Assembly (NCBI GenBank): GCA_001553355.1
Contig: KQ960862.1
Span: 1-34,808, forward strand
DNA: 34,808 bases
Direction: 5' to 3'
DNA from: Veillonellaceae bacterium DNF00626
GTDB taxonomy: Bacteria > Bacillota > Negativicutes > Veillonellales > Dialisteraceae
In this document: in pieces, positions 23,925-33,119 of the stretch
Layout of the letters: each line of letters opens with the position of its first letter
How positions within the stretch are numbered: the stretch's first letter is position 1
Made by a program: the position numbers and the translations under genes
Notes under the pieces: generated by a model
What the model was told of the DNA's origin: nothing
What the model saw: the letters and a program-made list of their open reading frames with translations, nothing else
Databases searched by the model: none

Positions 23925-24164
23925 ATGAAATTTATACAATATCGTATCGGTGACATTGTGCAATTAAAAAAGAAACATCCCTGCGGCTCACAAGAATGGG
24001 AAGTCCTTCAGTTAGGTAGTGATTTACGAATCAAGTGTCGCGGTTGCGAACATATTGCGATGATTGAACGTCCGAAATTTATCAGAAATACAAAGAAAAT
24101 ACTCAATCGCGATATGAATGAAAAATTGGACGTGATCGCACGGAAAGATGATGAGCCGGAATAA
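23925..24164 (+). CDS. DUF951 protein (YyzM-like)
   Basis: The 79-residue protein is a small DUF951 member. It has the family core IGDIVQLKKKHPCGSQEWEV, LGSDLRIKCRGCEH and a charged tail. Cysteines in HPCGS and KCRGC could form a zinc ribbon; three are visible. Function is unknown in all bacteria I know of; it is often near whiA, ychF or DNA-replication genes. SD GGAGA precedes the ATG. It ends the operon before a terminator. Confidence 0.95.
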   Translation: MKFIQYRIGDIVQLKKKHPCGSQEWEVLQLGSDLRIKCRGCEHIAMIERPKFIRNTKKILNRDMNEKLDVIARKDDEPE

Positions 24165-24178
24165 AATAGAGACCAAAG

Positions 24179-24220
24179 AAACTCCTACGAAGAAAGAAGC
24201 TTTTATTCGCGGGAGTTTTT
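24179..24220 (+). terminator. Terminator of the HAD-to-DUF951 operon
   Basis: AAACTCCTACGA pairs with TCGCGGGAGTTT (one mismatch and one G-U), followed by TTTTTG. It begins 15 nt after the DUF951 stop. Confidence 0.75.
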
Positions 24221-24467
24221 GTGTGGAATGAAAAGCGATAAATGGGAGAAAATATTTTATTTCAGTTGCGTTTTATGATGTTCATGTTTTTATTTGCATG
24301 AAGATTTATTTCGTGGTACAATAATTCGGCAAGCACATTTCAATAGAAAATGCAATATGCATTTAAGAGTAAATAAAAAGTTTTATATGTGATGAAAAAT
24401 ATTTTATAACAAAAATATTTCAATATGGAATTATAAAAACGTTCATATGCATAATGCGGATATTTTA
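24221..24467. other. AT-rich spacer upstream of the rpoB promoter
   Basis: This 247-nt stretch is extremely AT-rich with many A/T runs and no open frame or recognised RNA. It may act as an upstream promoter element region for rpoBC. In most bacteria rplJL would be found here; they are absent. Confidence 0.5.
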
Positions 24468-24496
24468 TTGATTATAGTGCCAAAAAGATATATAAT
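24468..24496 (+). promoter_or_regulatory. Strong promoter for rpoBC
   Basis: TTGATT (24468-24473) is followed after exactly 17 nt by a perfect TATAAT (24491-24496), with A/T-rich sequence upstream. The predicted start is near 24503, giving a leader of about 114 nt before the chosen rpoB start. Confidence 0.75.
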
Positions 24497-24539
24497 TATA
24501 TTTTGCAATGTAATATGTTTCTATGTTGTGATGAAAAGG

Positions 24540-24577
24540 AAGCAAGGATGATGGAGATCGTACCTTGCTTTGTTTTT
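24540..24577 (+). terminator. Terminator-like hairpin in the rpoB leader (possible attenuator)
   Basis: AAGCAAGG (24540-24547) pairs perfectly with CCTTGCTT (24563-24570) around a 15-nt loop and is followed by TGTTTTT. It lies between the promoter and the rpoB start, so partial termination here could control RNA polymerase synthesis. No alternative anti-terminator structure was worked out. Confidence 0.55.
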
Positions 24578-24616
24578 CCTCGGATTTTGTGTTTTTATGA
24601 AAGGGTGAGGCGTGGA

Positions 24617-27600
24617 ATGCCCAATAGTAAAATGTTTAGACCTGTGCGTGTAGGGAAAAAGAATCGTTATACCTATGCTCGTTCGCAGGAAGTTTTGGGA
24701 ATGCCCCATTTGCTGGATTTGCAGACTAAGTCGTATCAGTGGTTCTGCGAGGAAGGTTTGAGGGATATTTTTGCAGATATTTCTCCCATTGAAGATAGTG
24801 CTCACAAATGGGCGTTGCACTTTGGCGAGTATTATTTCAAAAAGGAAAAGTACAGCATTGAAGAATGTAAGTCGAGAGATGCCACTTATTCAGCACCGCT
24901 TCAAGTAAAAGTGAAGTTGGTGAATAAGGAGACAGGGGAAATTAAGGAACATGACCTTTTTATGGGTGATTTCCCGATTATGACCGATACCGGCACATTT
25001 ATCATTAATGGTGCAGAGCGTGTCATTGTTTCGCAATTGGTTCGTTCTCCGGGCGTTTATTACAAAAAAGAAATAGATACTTTCGGTAAGGAAATCTATT
25101 CCACGCAGCTTATTCCGAATCGCGGTGCATGGATTGAATTGGAAATGGATTCTAATGGCGTGGTTTCTGTGCGTATTGACCGGAATAGAGAAATGCCGGT
25201 GACGTATCTTATTCGTGCATTGGGCTATTCGACCAATGAAGAAATCAAAGAGCTTTTCAATAATGATATTCATATCGAGGAAACGCTCAAAAAGGATATG
25301 ACACAAAATACGAAGGAAGCATTAATTGAAATATATAAAAAATTACGACCCGGTGAACCGGCTACGGAAGAAAGCGGTACTACACTGTTGCGTAATTTCT
25401 TTTATGACCCTCGTCGATATGATTTGGCCAAAGTTGGTCGTTATAAATTAAATAAAAAACTTTCTTGGGAAAATCGTCTTCGTGGGCATCGTATCGAAGA
25501 TCCTTTGGTGGATACGGAAACCGGTGAAGTGATTATTCAAGGCAATTCTATTATTGATGATGAGGCTATTGAATTAATCCGGAAGAGCGGTATTTTTGAA
25601 CGGGCTGAATTGGTAGAAGTGATGACTCGTAAGGAAGACGGCACGCCGGTGAAAGTGATTTGTTCTAATGGTATGCATGATGATAATTTCCGTACGTTGG
25701 ATCGAGCAGATATCATCGCTGCGGTAGATTATCTTTTGAATATGATTCAGGGTTACGGCAAGGAAGATGATATCGATCATTTGGGAAATCGTCGTGTTCG
25801 TTGTGTAGGAGAATTGTTGCAGAATCAGTTCCGCATCGGGTTATCTCGTATGGAGCGTGTGGTTCGTGAACGCATGACTACACAGGATCAAGATAAGATG
25901 ACGGCACAGGCGTTGGTCAATATTCGTCCGGTGGTAGCGGCTATTAAGGAATTCTTTGGTAGCTCGCAGTTATCTCAGTTTATGGATCAGACGAATCCTT
26001 TGGCTGAATTGACACATAAACGTCGTTTATCCGCTTTGGGACCCGGCGGTCTTTCTCGTGAACGGGCGGGCTTTGAAGTGCGCGATGTGCATTATTCTCA
26101 TTATGGCCGTATGTGTCCGGTAGAAACGCCGGAAGGTCCGAATATCGGGTTGATTTCGTCACTTTCTAACTATGGAATTATTAATAAATATGGACTTATT
26201 GAAACTCCGTATCGTTTTATTGATCCGAAAACTCATCAGGTAACGAATGATTGTCGTTATGTGACAGCAGATATTGAAGAAGATAAAATTATTGCCCAAG
26301 CCAGTGAAGAACTGACGGATAAAGGGGAATTTGTTAATAAATATGTGGCTTGTCGTCGAGGCGCTGACGTATTGGAAGCTACTCCGGCAGAAGTGGATCT
26401 CATGGACGTGTCGCCAAAGCAGGTGGTATCTATCGGTACGTCATTGATTCCGTTTTTGGAACACGATGACACGAACCGTGCTTTGATGGGCGCGAACATG
26501 CAGCGTCAAGCAGTACCTCTTCTTCGTCCGGAAGCACCGTTGGTAGGAACCGGTATGGAATGGGTAGCCGGTCAAGATTCGGGCGTTTGCGTATTGGCGA
26601 AACGATCGGGCGTGGTTACTGCGGTAACAGGAAGAAAAATAGTTGTTCAAGCAGATAATGGCGAAGTGGATAGTTATGATTTGATTAAGTTTATGCGTTC
26701 AAATCAGAGTACTTGTATCAATCAGCGTCCTATCGTTTATAAGGGCGACCGTGTGGAAGCAGGTCAGACATTGGCAGACGGTATGTCTACTGATGGCGGC
26801 GAATTGGCATTAGGTCATAATGTGCTTGTGGCTTTCGTTTCTTGGGAAGGCTATAACCACGAAGATGCTGTGCTTATTTCTGAACGTCTGTGCAAAGATG
26901 ATTTATATACCTCTATTCACATAGAAGAATACGAATGCGATGCACGAGATACGAAATTAGGGGAAGAAGAAATTACTCGTCAGTTGTCATCCGTGAGTGA
27001 TGATGCGTTGAAATATTTAGACGAAAACGGAATTATCATGATTGGTGCCGATGTTCGTCCGGGTGATATTTTGGTCGGCAAAGTAACACCGAAGGGAGAA
27101 ACAGAATTAACTCCTGAAGAACGTTTGCTTCGCGCTATTTTCGGCGACAAGGAAAGAGAAGTACGAGATACTTCCTTGCGTGTACCTCATGGTGAATTTG
27201 GTAAAGTAGTAGATGTGAAGGTATTTACCCGTGAAAATGGTGACGAATTGGCACCGGGGGTAAATAAATTAGTTCGTGTATACATTGCACAAAAACGAAA
27301 AATTCGTGAAGGCGACAAAATGGCAGGCCGTCACGGAAATAAGTGCGTATGCTCTCGTATTTTGCCGGTAGAAGACATGCCCTTTACGCCGGATGGTCGT
27401 CCTGTAGATTTGGTATTAAATCCGTTAGGCGTGCCGTCACGAATGAATATCGGCCAGATTTTGGAAATCCATTTATCTTGGGCTTGCCACATGCTTGGTG
27501 AAGAAATCAAGGCGGCTCAACGGGATCCGAAGAAAGCGAAAGAAATAGAAAAACGTTTACGTGAAAGCGGTTATGATTTTGATAAATATGGAATGCCTGA

Positions 27601-28408
27601 ACCGACAGAATCGGGGATTCATATTGCGACACCGGTCTTTGATGGTTGCCGCGATGAAGACTTAGCAGGCACTTTATATGCTGCAGGCTTACCGGCGAAT
27701 GCGAAAACCGATTTATATGACGGACGAACCGGTGAAAAATTGGACGGACAAATTACCATTGGTTGGAAATACATGCTAAAACTCCACCACTTGGTAGACG
27801 ATAAGATTAATGCTCGTTCAACAGGCCCGTACTCTTTAGTTACACAGCAACCTTTAGGCGGTAAAGCACAATTTGGCGGTCAGCGTTTCGGCGAAATGGA
27901 AGTATGGGCATTGGAAGCTTATGGCGCTGCTTATACATTACAGGAAATACTAACCGTGAAATCCGATGACGTCATCGGTCGTGTGAAAGCCTATGAAAAG
28001 ATTGTGAAAGGCGAAAATATTCCAAGCCCGGGCGTGCCGGAATCCTTCAAAGTATTGATGAAAGAACTACAATCCATCGGTCTTGATGTACGTATTCTGA
28101 ACGAAAATAACGAAGAAGTCATCCTCAAAGAATTAGATGAAAGCGACCTTGAACAAAACTATAACGGCGGAAACTCTTGGCATAAAGAAGATGTAAAAGA
28201 GGCCATGGAAGGTGAAGGTGCTATTGGTGCATCACGGCAAGCCATGGAAAGCGGTATGGCAGGAAATGCAGAAGAAATGAGTCAAGATACAGACTCTTTC
28301 AATGATGTTTTAGAAACGGAAATGACATCTCCCGATAAAGAAGAAGTGGCATTCTCCGAAGAAAACTTAGAAACAGAGGCGGATCAATTTGATGATCCAA
28401 AGGCCTAA
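24617..28408 (+). CDS. rpoB: DNA-directed RNA polymerase, beta subunit
   Basis: RpoB forms much of the catalytic cleft of RNA polymerase. The 1263-residue protein starts [20 protein letters not shown]; the frame is open further upstream to 24503, but that part covers the leader hairpin and transcript start, and GTGAGG precedes the ATG at 24617. The rifampicin-binding cluster reads [14 protein letters not shown] and [13 protein letters not shown], that is, with wild-type residues. The active-site region has [25 protein letters not shown] and [16 protein letters not shown]. The C-terminus has an acidic tail of about 88 residues after EVILKELDE, longer than usual. It is followed by rpoC after 23 nt. 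Confidence 0.98.
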   Translation: MPNSKMFRPVRVGKKNRYTYARSQEVLGMPHLLDLQTKSYQWFCEEGLRDIFADISPIEDSAHKWALHFGEYYFKKEKYSIEECKSRDATYSAPLQVKVKLVNKETGEIKEHDLFMGDFPIMTDTGTFIINGAERVIVSQLVRSPGVYYKKEIDTFGKEIYSTQLIPNRGAWIELEMDSNGVVSVRIDRNREMPVTYLIRALGYSTNEEIKELFNNDIHIEETLKKDMTQNTKEALIEIYKKLRPGEPATEESGTTLLRNFFYDPRRYDLAKVGRYKLNKKLSWENRLRGHRIEDPLVDTETGEVIIQGNSIIDDEAIELIRKSGIFERAELVEVMTRKEDGTPVKVICSNGMHDDNFRTLDRADIIAAVDYLLNMIQGYGKEDDIDHLGNRRVRCVGELLQNQFRIGLSRMERVVRERMTTQDQDKMTAQALVNIRPVVAAIKEFFGSSQLSQFMDQTNPLAELTHKRRLSALGPGGLSRERAGFEVRDVHYSHYGRMCPVETPEGPNIGLISSLSNYGIINKYGLIETPYRFIDPKTHQVTNDCRYVTADIEEDKIIAQASEELTDKGEFVNKYVACRRGADVLEATPAEVDLMDVSPKQVVSIGTSLIPFLEHDDTNRALMGANMQRQAVPLLRPEAPLVGTGMEWVAGQDSGVCVLAKRSGVVTAVTGRKIVVQADNGEVDSYDLIKFMRSNQSTCINQRPIVYKGDRVEAGQTLADGMSTDGGELALGHNVLVAFVSWEGYNHEDAVLISERLCKDDLYTSIHIEEYECDARDTKLGEEEITRQLSSVSDDALKYLDENGIIMIGADVRPGDILVGKVTPKGETELTPEERLLRAIFGDKEREVRDTSLRVPHGEFGKVVDVKVFTRENGDELAPGVNKLVRVYIAQKRKIREGDKMAGRHGNKCVCSRILPVEDMPFTPDGRPVDLVLNPLGVPSRMNIGQILEIHLSWACHMLGEEIKAAQRDPKKAKEIEKRLRESGYDFDKYGMPEPTESGIHIATPVFDGCRDEDLAGTLYAAGLPANAKTDLYDGRTGEKLDGQITIGWKYMLKLHHLVDDKINARSTGPYSLVTQQPLGGKAQFGGQRFGEMEVWALEAYGAAYTLQEILTVKSDDVIGRVKAYEKIVKGENIPSPGVPESFKVLMKELQSIGLDVRILNENNEEVILKELDESDLEQNYNGGNSWHKEDVKEAMEGEGAIGASRQAMESGMAGNAEEMSQDTDSFNDVLETEMTSPDKEEVAFSEENLETEADQFDDPKA

Positions 28409-28431
28409 TGTCCGGAAAGGAGCGTTAATAA

Positions 28432-31400
28432 GTGTTAGACGTAAATGAATTTGACTCTATGAAAATAGGTATCGCTTCGCCGGAAAAGATCTTAGAATGG
28501 TCTCATGGTGAAGTAACAAAACCTGAAACAATTAATTATCGCACACTGAAGGCTGAAACAGATGGTCTTTTCTGTGAAAAAATTTTCGGACCCACAAAAG
28601 ATTGGGAATGTAAATGCGGAAAATACAAAAAGATGCGTTACAGAGGCACGGTATGCGACAAATGCGGCGTAGAAGTGACCAGTTCTAAAGTGCGCCGTGA
28701 ACGCATGGGGCATATCAAATTAGCATGTCCGGTGTCGCATATTTGGTATTTCAAAGGGACGCCAAGTCGCATTGGAACCATTTTGGAAATATCTCCGCGC
28801 GCCTTAGAAAGAGTATTATATTTCGCAGCTTATATCGTCCTTGATAAAGGAGATACGAACCTGTTGGATCAGCAAATTCTGAATGAACAGGAATACCAAC
28901 AAGCCATTCAAGAATATGGCAGAGGTAGCTTCAAAGCGCAAATGGGGGCAGAAGCCATTCAGACCCTACTTCGCCGCCTTGATTTGCAGGCGCTGAAAGC
29001 ACAGTTACAAGAAGATATCGCAAGCAATACCAACCAAAAACGAATCAAAAGTATTCGCCGATTGGAAGAAGTGGAATCATTCCTTCAGTCGAACAATAAA
29101 CCGGAATGGATGATTTTAACCGTACTCCCCGTTATTCCTCCGGATTTGCGTCCGATGGTGCAATTGGATGGTGGTCGTTTTGCTACCAGTGATTTAAATG
29201 ATTTGTATCGTCGTGTCATTAATAGAAATAATCGCTTAAAACGCTTAATGGACATGGGCGCGCCGGAAATCATTGTACGTAATGAAAAACGTATGCTTCA
29301 AGAAGCAGTAGACGCTTTAATTGATAATGGTCGTCGTGGTCGTGCCGTAAGTGGCCCGGGCAATAGACCGTTAAAATCCTTATCCGATATGCTTAAAGGG
29401 AAACAAGGGCGTTTCCGTCAAAACCTTTTAGGAAAACGAGTAGATTATTCCGGCCGTTCCGTTATCGTTGTAGGGCCTGAACTGAAAATGTATCAGTGCG
29501 GACTTCCGAAAGAAATGGCTATCGAGTTGTTTAAACCCTTTATCATGCATGAATTGATTAAGCGCGATATGGCAAGCAACTTGAAAGTAGCACGAAAAAA
29601 AGTAGATAAATTAGCACCGGAAGTGTGGGATGTATTAGGCGATGTTATTAAAGAACATCCTGTGCTTTTGAACCGTGCGCCGACACTACATAGATTGGGT
29701 ATTCAAGCGTTTGAACCGATTTTGTGGGAAGGACGTGCCATTAAATTACATCCGCTCGTTTGCCCCGGATATAATGCGGACTTTGACGGAGATCAGATGG
29801 CTTGCCACCTGCCTCTTTCCGTAGAAGCGCAAGCAGAAGCTCGGACATTAATGCTTTCTATTAACAATATCCTTTCCACAAAAGACGGAAAACCCGTAGC
29901 GATTCCCTCACAGGATATGATTTTGGGATCCTACTACCTCACTATTGTAGAAGGAAGCAAAGAAGAAGAAGACGCTATGGACGTATCTAAACTTCATGCG
30001 TACACAAGCTATGATGAAGTAATGCTCGCCTATTCATTAAAAGAAATAAAAATTCATGATTTCATTCGTGTTGAAATTCCCGGACATGGGCTTGTCCTTA
30101 CAACACCGGGTCGTTTGATATTCAACTATGCCATCCCGGAAGAACTCCGTTTCTTCTACAAACGAGATGACGGTACCGAAGGCTTAGGCATCACCATCGG
30201 CAAAAAACAGATGGGTAAATTAGTGAATGATTGCTTTAAAAAATTAGGCTTTAAAGCCACCGGCGATCTTCTTGACTCGGTAAAATCCTTAGGATTCCAT
30301 TATGCTTTAGTATCCGGTATTTCCATCGGTATTTACGATGTGGCAGTGCCGAGTGCGAAAGATAAAATTTTGGAAGACAGTGAAAAACAAGTAGAAAAAG
30401 TAAAGAAATTCTACGAAGAAGGCTTTATGACCAATGATGAACGATACAGAAAAGTCGTTAAGATATGGGAAAAAGCCACAGATGACGTAGGCGAAGCTAT
30501 GAAAGCATCCATGACGAAAATGAATCCGCTCACCATGATGGCACAATCCGGTGCCCGCGGTAATGATAACCAGATTCGTCAGTTAGCCGGTATGCGTGGT
30601 TTGATTGCCGATACATCCGGTAAAATCGTAGAACTTCCGGTTAAAGCAAACTTCCGCGAAGGCTTAACCGTATTGGATTACTTTACATCCTCTCACGGCG
30701 CACGAAAAGGATTAGCTGATACAGCATTGCGTACAGCAGACTCCGGGTACTTGACCCGCCGTTTGGTCGATGTATCACAAGACGTAATTGTTCGTGAAGA
30801 AGACTGCGATGTACAAATCCTTGATTTCGATAAAGAATTGAGCTATATTGTATCCGGAGATGGAATAAAACGCCTTTACAATGTAGAAAAAACAAAATTA
30901 GTAGATTCTATCTTGGCAGAAGACGTACACGACTATCGGAGTGGGCAACTTCTCTTAGTGAAAGGGAAAACCATCACAGATGAAGACGTGGCATTATTAG
31001 CAAAGAAACTCATTGGAGAAGTAGAAATTATCGTGCCCGGTGCTGAAGAAGAAGAGGAAGAAAAAGTAGAAACTATCACCTTTGACGTAGCAGCGGCACA
31101 AAAAGAATATAGTGATGCGATGAGACATCATCTCACCGTTCATTTCTTAGGAAAGACCTTAGAAAAAGACGTATTAGACAGACAAGGCGATCGTCTTTTC
31201 CCGGCCGGCACGCTTATCAATGAAGACATAGCTGAAAAGATTTTATCATCAGATATACCGCAAATTGCCGTACGAATGGATGCGGCAGAAGGTGTAGAAG
31301 TAAGAAAAATCACAGAAGCCGGCGGACTCATTGAATCCTTGGCAGATCGTATTTCCGGTCGTTCATCCCTTCACGATGTCATTAATCCGGAAACAAAAGA

Positions 31401-32421
31401 AATCATCGTGAAGAAAAACGAAGAAATATCTGATGAACAAGCGACAGAAATAGAAAAATATTACGACTCACTGGAAATTCGTTCCCTTCTTACCTGTCAT
31501 TCCGCTCACGGCGTATGCGCTACCTGCTACGGAAGAAACTTAGCTACCGGTAGACATGTAGAAATAGGCGAATCCGTAGGTATTATCGCAGCCCAATCCA
31601 TCGGCGAACCGGGCACACAGCTTACGATGCGTACCTTCCACACCGGCGGCGTGGCATCAGCAGAAGATATCACCCAAGGTTTGCCACGTGTAGAAGAACT
31701 TTTTGAAGCACGGAAACCAAAAGGCAATGCTATTATTTCCAACATTGCCGGCGTCGTATCCATTGAAGACTCCGAAGAAAATGCAAATATTAAAGTAGTT
31801 ACCGTAACCAATGAAGAAACATCGGACAGCTATAAGATTCCATTCGGCAAGAGAATTTCCGTAGAAGACGGAGAAACCATCAAAGCCGGCGCAAGACTTA
31901 TCGAAGGTAACGTAAACCCCCATGATATACTGCGTGTATTAGGCGTACAAGCTACGCAGAATTACATCGTTAAAGAAGTGCAAAAAGTATATCGCTCGCA
32001 AGGCGTTGAAATTAACGATAAACATATCGAAATTATCGTACATCAAATGCTTCGAAAGATTAAAATCATCGATCCCGGTGATTCCAACCACTTAGCAGGA
32101 GAAGTAGTAGATATCGTTGCATATCGTGCAGAAAACGAACGACTGGACGATGAAAAGAAGAAAATGGCAGTAGGCGAAAATCTTCTCTTAGGAACAACAA
32201 AAGCTGCTTTGGCAACAGATTCCTTCCTATCCGCGGCATCCTTCCAAGAAACAACGAGAGTTTTGACAGAAGCAGCCATCAAAGGGAAAGAAGATCCCCT
32301 CTTGGGATTGAAAGAAAATGTTATTATCGGCAAATTGATTCCGGCAGGAACAGGCATGTCCGGATATCGTAAAATTTCCGTAAAACACAACGAAGTAGCA
32401 AAAGCACTTTTAGAAGATTGA
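28432..32421 (+). CDS. rpoC: DNA-directed RNA polymerase, beta' subunit, with duplicated-module insertion
   Basis: RpoC carries the catalytic Mg. The 1329-residue protein starts at GTG with AAAGGAG 9 nt upstream. Zinc site 1 is C60, C62, C75 and C78. The catalytic loop [11 protein letters not shown] has Asp450, 452 and 454. Zinc site 2 is C792, C1022, C1029 and C1032. Between C792 and C1022 the protein is about 130 residues longer than Bacillus RpoC (about 1199 residues in total). The extra part holds two copies (about 827-870 and 906-948) of the module that normally occurs once (about 974-1018), separated by an acidic AEEEEEEK linker. The usual sequel [15 protein letters not shown] and the C-terminal end are intact. 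It ends in a strong terminator rather than continuing to rpsL. Confidence 0.98.
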   Translation: MLDVNEFDSMKIGIASPEKILEWSHGEVTKPETINYRTLKAETDGLFCEKIFGPTKDWECKCGKYKKMRYRGTVCDKCGVEVTSSKVRRERMGHIKLACPVSHIWYFKGTPSRIGTILEISPRALERVLYFAAYIVLDKGDTNLLDQQILNEQEYQQAIQEYGRGSFKAQMGAEAIQTLLRRLDLQALKAQLQEDIASNTNQKRIKSIRRLEEVESFLQSNNKPEWMILTVLPVIPPDLRPMVQLDGGRFATSDLNDLYRRVINRNNRLKRLMDMGAPEIIVRNEKRMLQEAVDALIDNGRRGRAVSGPGNRPLKSLSDMLKGKQGRFRQNLLGKRVDYSGRSVIVVGPELKMYQCGLPKEMAIELFKPFIMHELIKRDMASNLKVARKKVDKLAPEVWDVLGDVIKEHPVLLNRAPTLHRLGIQAFEPILWEGRAIKLHPLVCPGYNADFDGDQMACHLPLSVEAQAEARTLMLSINNILSTKDGKPVAIPSQDMILGSYYLTIVEGSKEEEDAMDVSKLHAYTSYDEVMLAYSLKEIKIHDFIRVEIPGHGLVLTTPGRLIFNYAIPEELRFFYKRDDGTEGLGITIGKKQMGKLVNDCFKKLGFKATGDLLDSVKSLGFHYALVSGISIGIYDVAVPSAKDKILEDSEKQVEKVKKFYEEGFMTNDERYRKVVKIWEKATDDVGEAMKASMTKMNPLTMMAQSGARGNDNQIRQLAGMRGLIADTSGKIVELPVKANFREGLTVLDYFTSSHGARKGLADTALRTADSGYLTRRLVDVSQDVIVREEDCDVQILDFDKELSYIVSGDGIKRLYNVEKTKLVDSILAEDVHDYRSGQLLLVKGKTITDEDVALLAKKLIGEVEIIVPGAEEEEEEKVETITFDVAAAQKEYSDAMRHHLTVHFLGKTLEKDVLDRQGDRLFPAGTLINEDIAEKILSSDIPQIAVRMDAAEGVEVRKITEAGGLIESLADRISGRSSLHDVINPETKEIIVKKNEEISDEQATEIEKYYDSLEIRSLLTCHSAHGVCATCYGRNLATGRHVEIGESVGIIAAQSIGEPGTQLTMRTFHTGGVASAEDITQGLPRVEELFEARKPKGNAIISNIAGVVSIEDSEENANIKVVTVTNEETSDSYKIPFGKRISVEDGETIKAGARLIEGNVNPHDILRVLGVQATQNYIVKEVQKVYRSQGVEINDKHIEIIVHQMLRKIKIIDPGDSNHLAGEVVDIVAYRAENERLDDEKKKMAVGENLLLGTTKAALATDSFLSAASFQETTRVLTEAAIKGKEDPLLGLKENVIIGKLIPAGTGMSGYRKISVKHNEVAKALLED

Positions 32422-32434
32422 TACACAAAAAAAG

Positions 32435-32476
32435 AAAGGGATTGTACAAAATGAATAGTTTTGTACAATCCCTTTT
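32435..32476 (+). terminator. Very strong terminator after rpoC
   Basis: A perfect 17-bp inverted repeat, AAAGGGATTGTACAAAA with its complement TTTTGTACAATCCCTTT, has a 7-nt loop and a T run at the end. It isolates rpoBC from everything downstream. Confidence 0.93.
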
Positions 32477-32628
32477 GTGATGCAAATATTTAATACCCAC
32501 ATTAACTAAAATGAGAATGAAACATTTGAAAAAAGGCATATAGTAAGGTGGTAGATTGGTTGGGATAAAAAAGCACGAATTGATAATTGACTTGATGTTA
32601 AAAAAAGCGTATTATATTTATGAAAGCG

Positions 32629-32657
32629 TTGAAAATTGGTTATTATATAATGATAAT
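32629..32657 (+). promoter_or_regulatory. Candidate promoter upstream of the secreted protein gene
   Basis: TTGAAA (32629-32634) is spaced 17 nt from GATAAT (32652-32657). Both are near consensus, but the region is so AT-rich that chance matches are expected. It would give a leader of about 460 nt. Confidence 0.35.
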
Positions 32658-32994
32658 TTATATATAAGTAATATAAAACCTTTATTGATTGATAAAAATA
32701 GAATAAGATTAAATTGAATCGAGAAAAAATATTGGTATGGAAATATGAGGAGATACCGATATTATTGCATGTCTTTAAAAAAGTTTTTTACATCAGAACT
32801 ATTATAAAAAGGGGAAATGCCGAGGATTAAGACAGATTGTTGACCGATTTAAACTACATACTTACGCAATATGAGTAATATGCATAGAAACCGGTGATAA
32901 CCATGTTTTAGCAGCAAAACTCAAATTGCGTTTTAATTTTTATAAACACAGCTATAAAATTTTTAGTAAAAAGAAAGGAGAAAATAAATGAAAT

Positions 32995-33102
32995 ATGCTT
33001 ATAAAAGGAAGCGATATTCCTAAAAAGATAGGAGGTGTTTTACCGCATGTAAGTGAAACGGATATTTTCAATACTAAGGGAAAAGTAAAATTTATTTTAT
33101 AG
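32995..33102 (+). CDS. Possible 35-residue open frame or gene remnant
   Basis: The frame encodes MLIKGSDIPKKIGG, then VLPHVSETDIF and NTKGKVKFIL, which has a protein-like composition unlike random AT-rich sequence. The nearest SD (AAAGGAG) is about 14 nt away and better spaced for a different, 11-residue frame at 32988, so translation is doubtful. It may be a remnant of a gene broken by rearrangement. No function is proposed. Confidence 0.3.
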   Translation: MLIKGSDIPKKIGGVLPHVSETDIFNTKGKVKFIL

Positions 33103-33119
33103 TTAATCGAGGAGGAAAT

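Larger units (their letters stand above)
32477..33119. other. AT-rich intergenic region between rpoC and the secreted protein gene
   Basis: This roughly 640-nt region is markedly AT-rich. It contains a candidate promoter (32629-32657) and a short open frame (32995-33102). There is also a 12-codon mini-frame at 32988 with a better-placed SD (AAAGGAG). Short gene-like scraps and no complete gene suggest an insertion or decay site, but nothing clear enough to call a pseudogene was found. Confidence 0.5.

Noticed and set aside
24503-24616. In-frame upstream extension of rpoB (38 residues)
   Set aside because: It would start at the predicted transcript start itself, spans the leader hairpin, and has no ribosome site; family N-termini begin near the chosen ATG.
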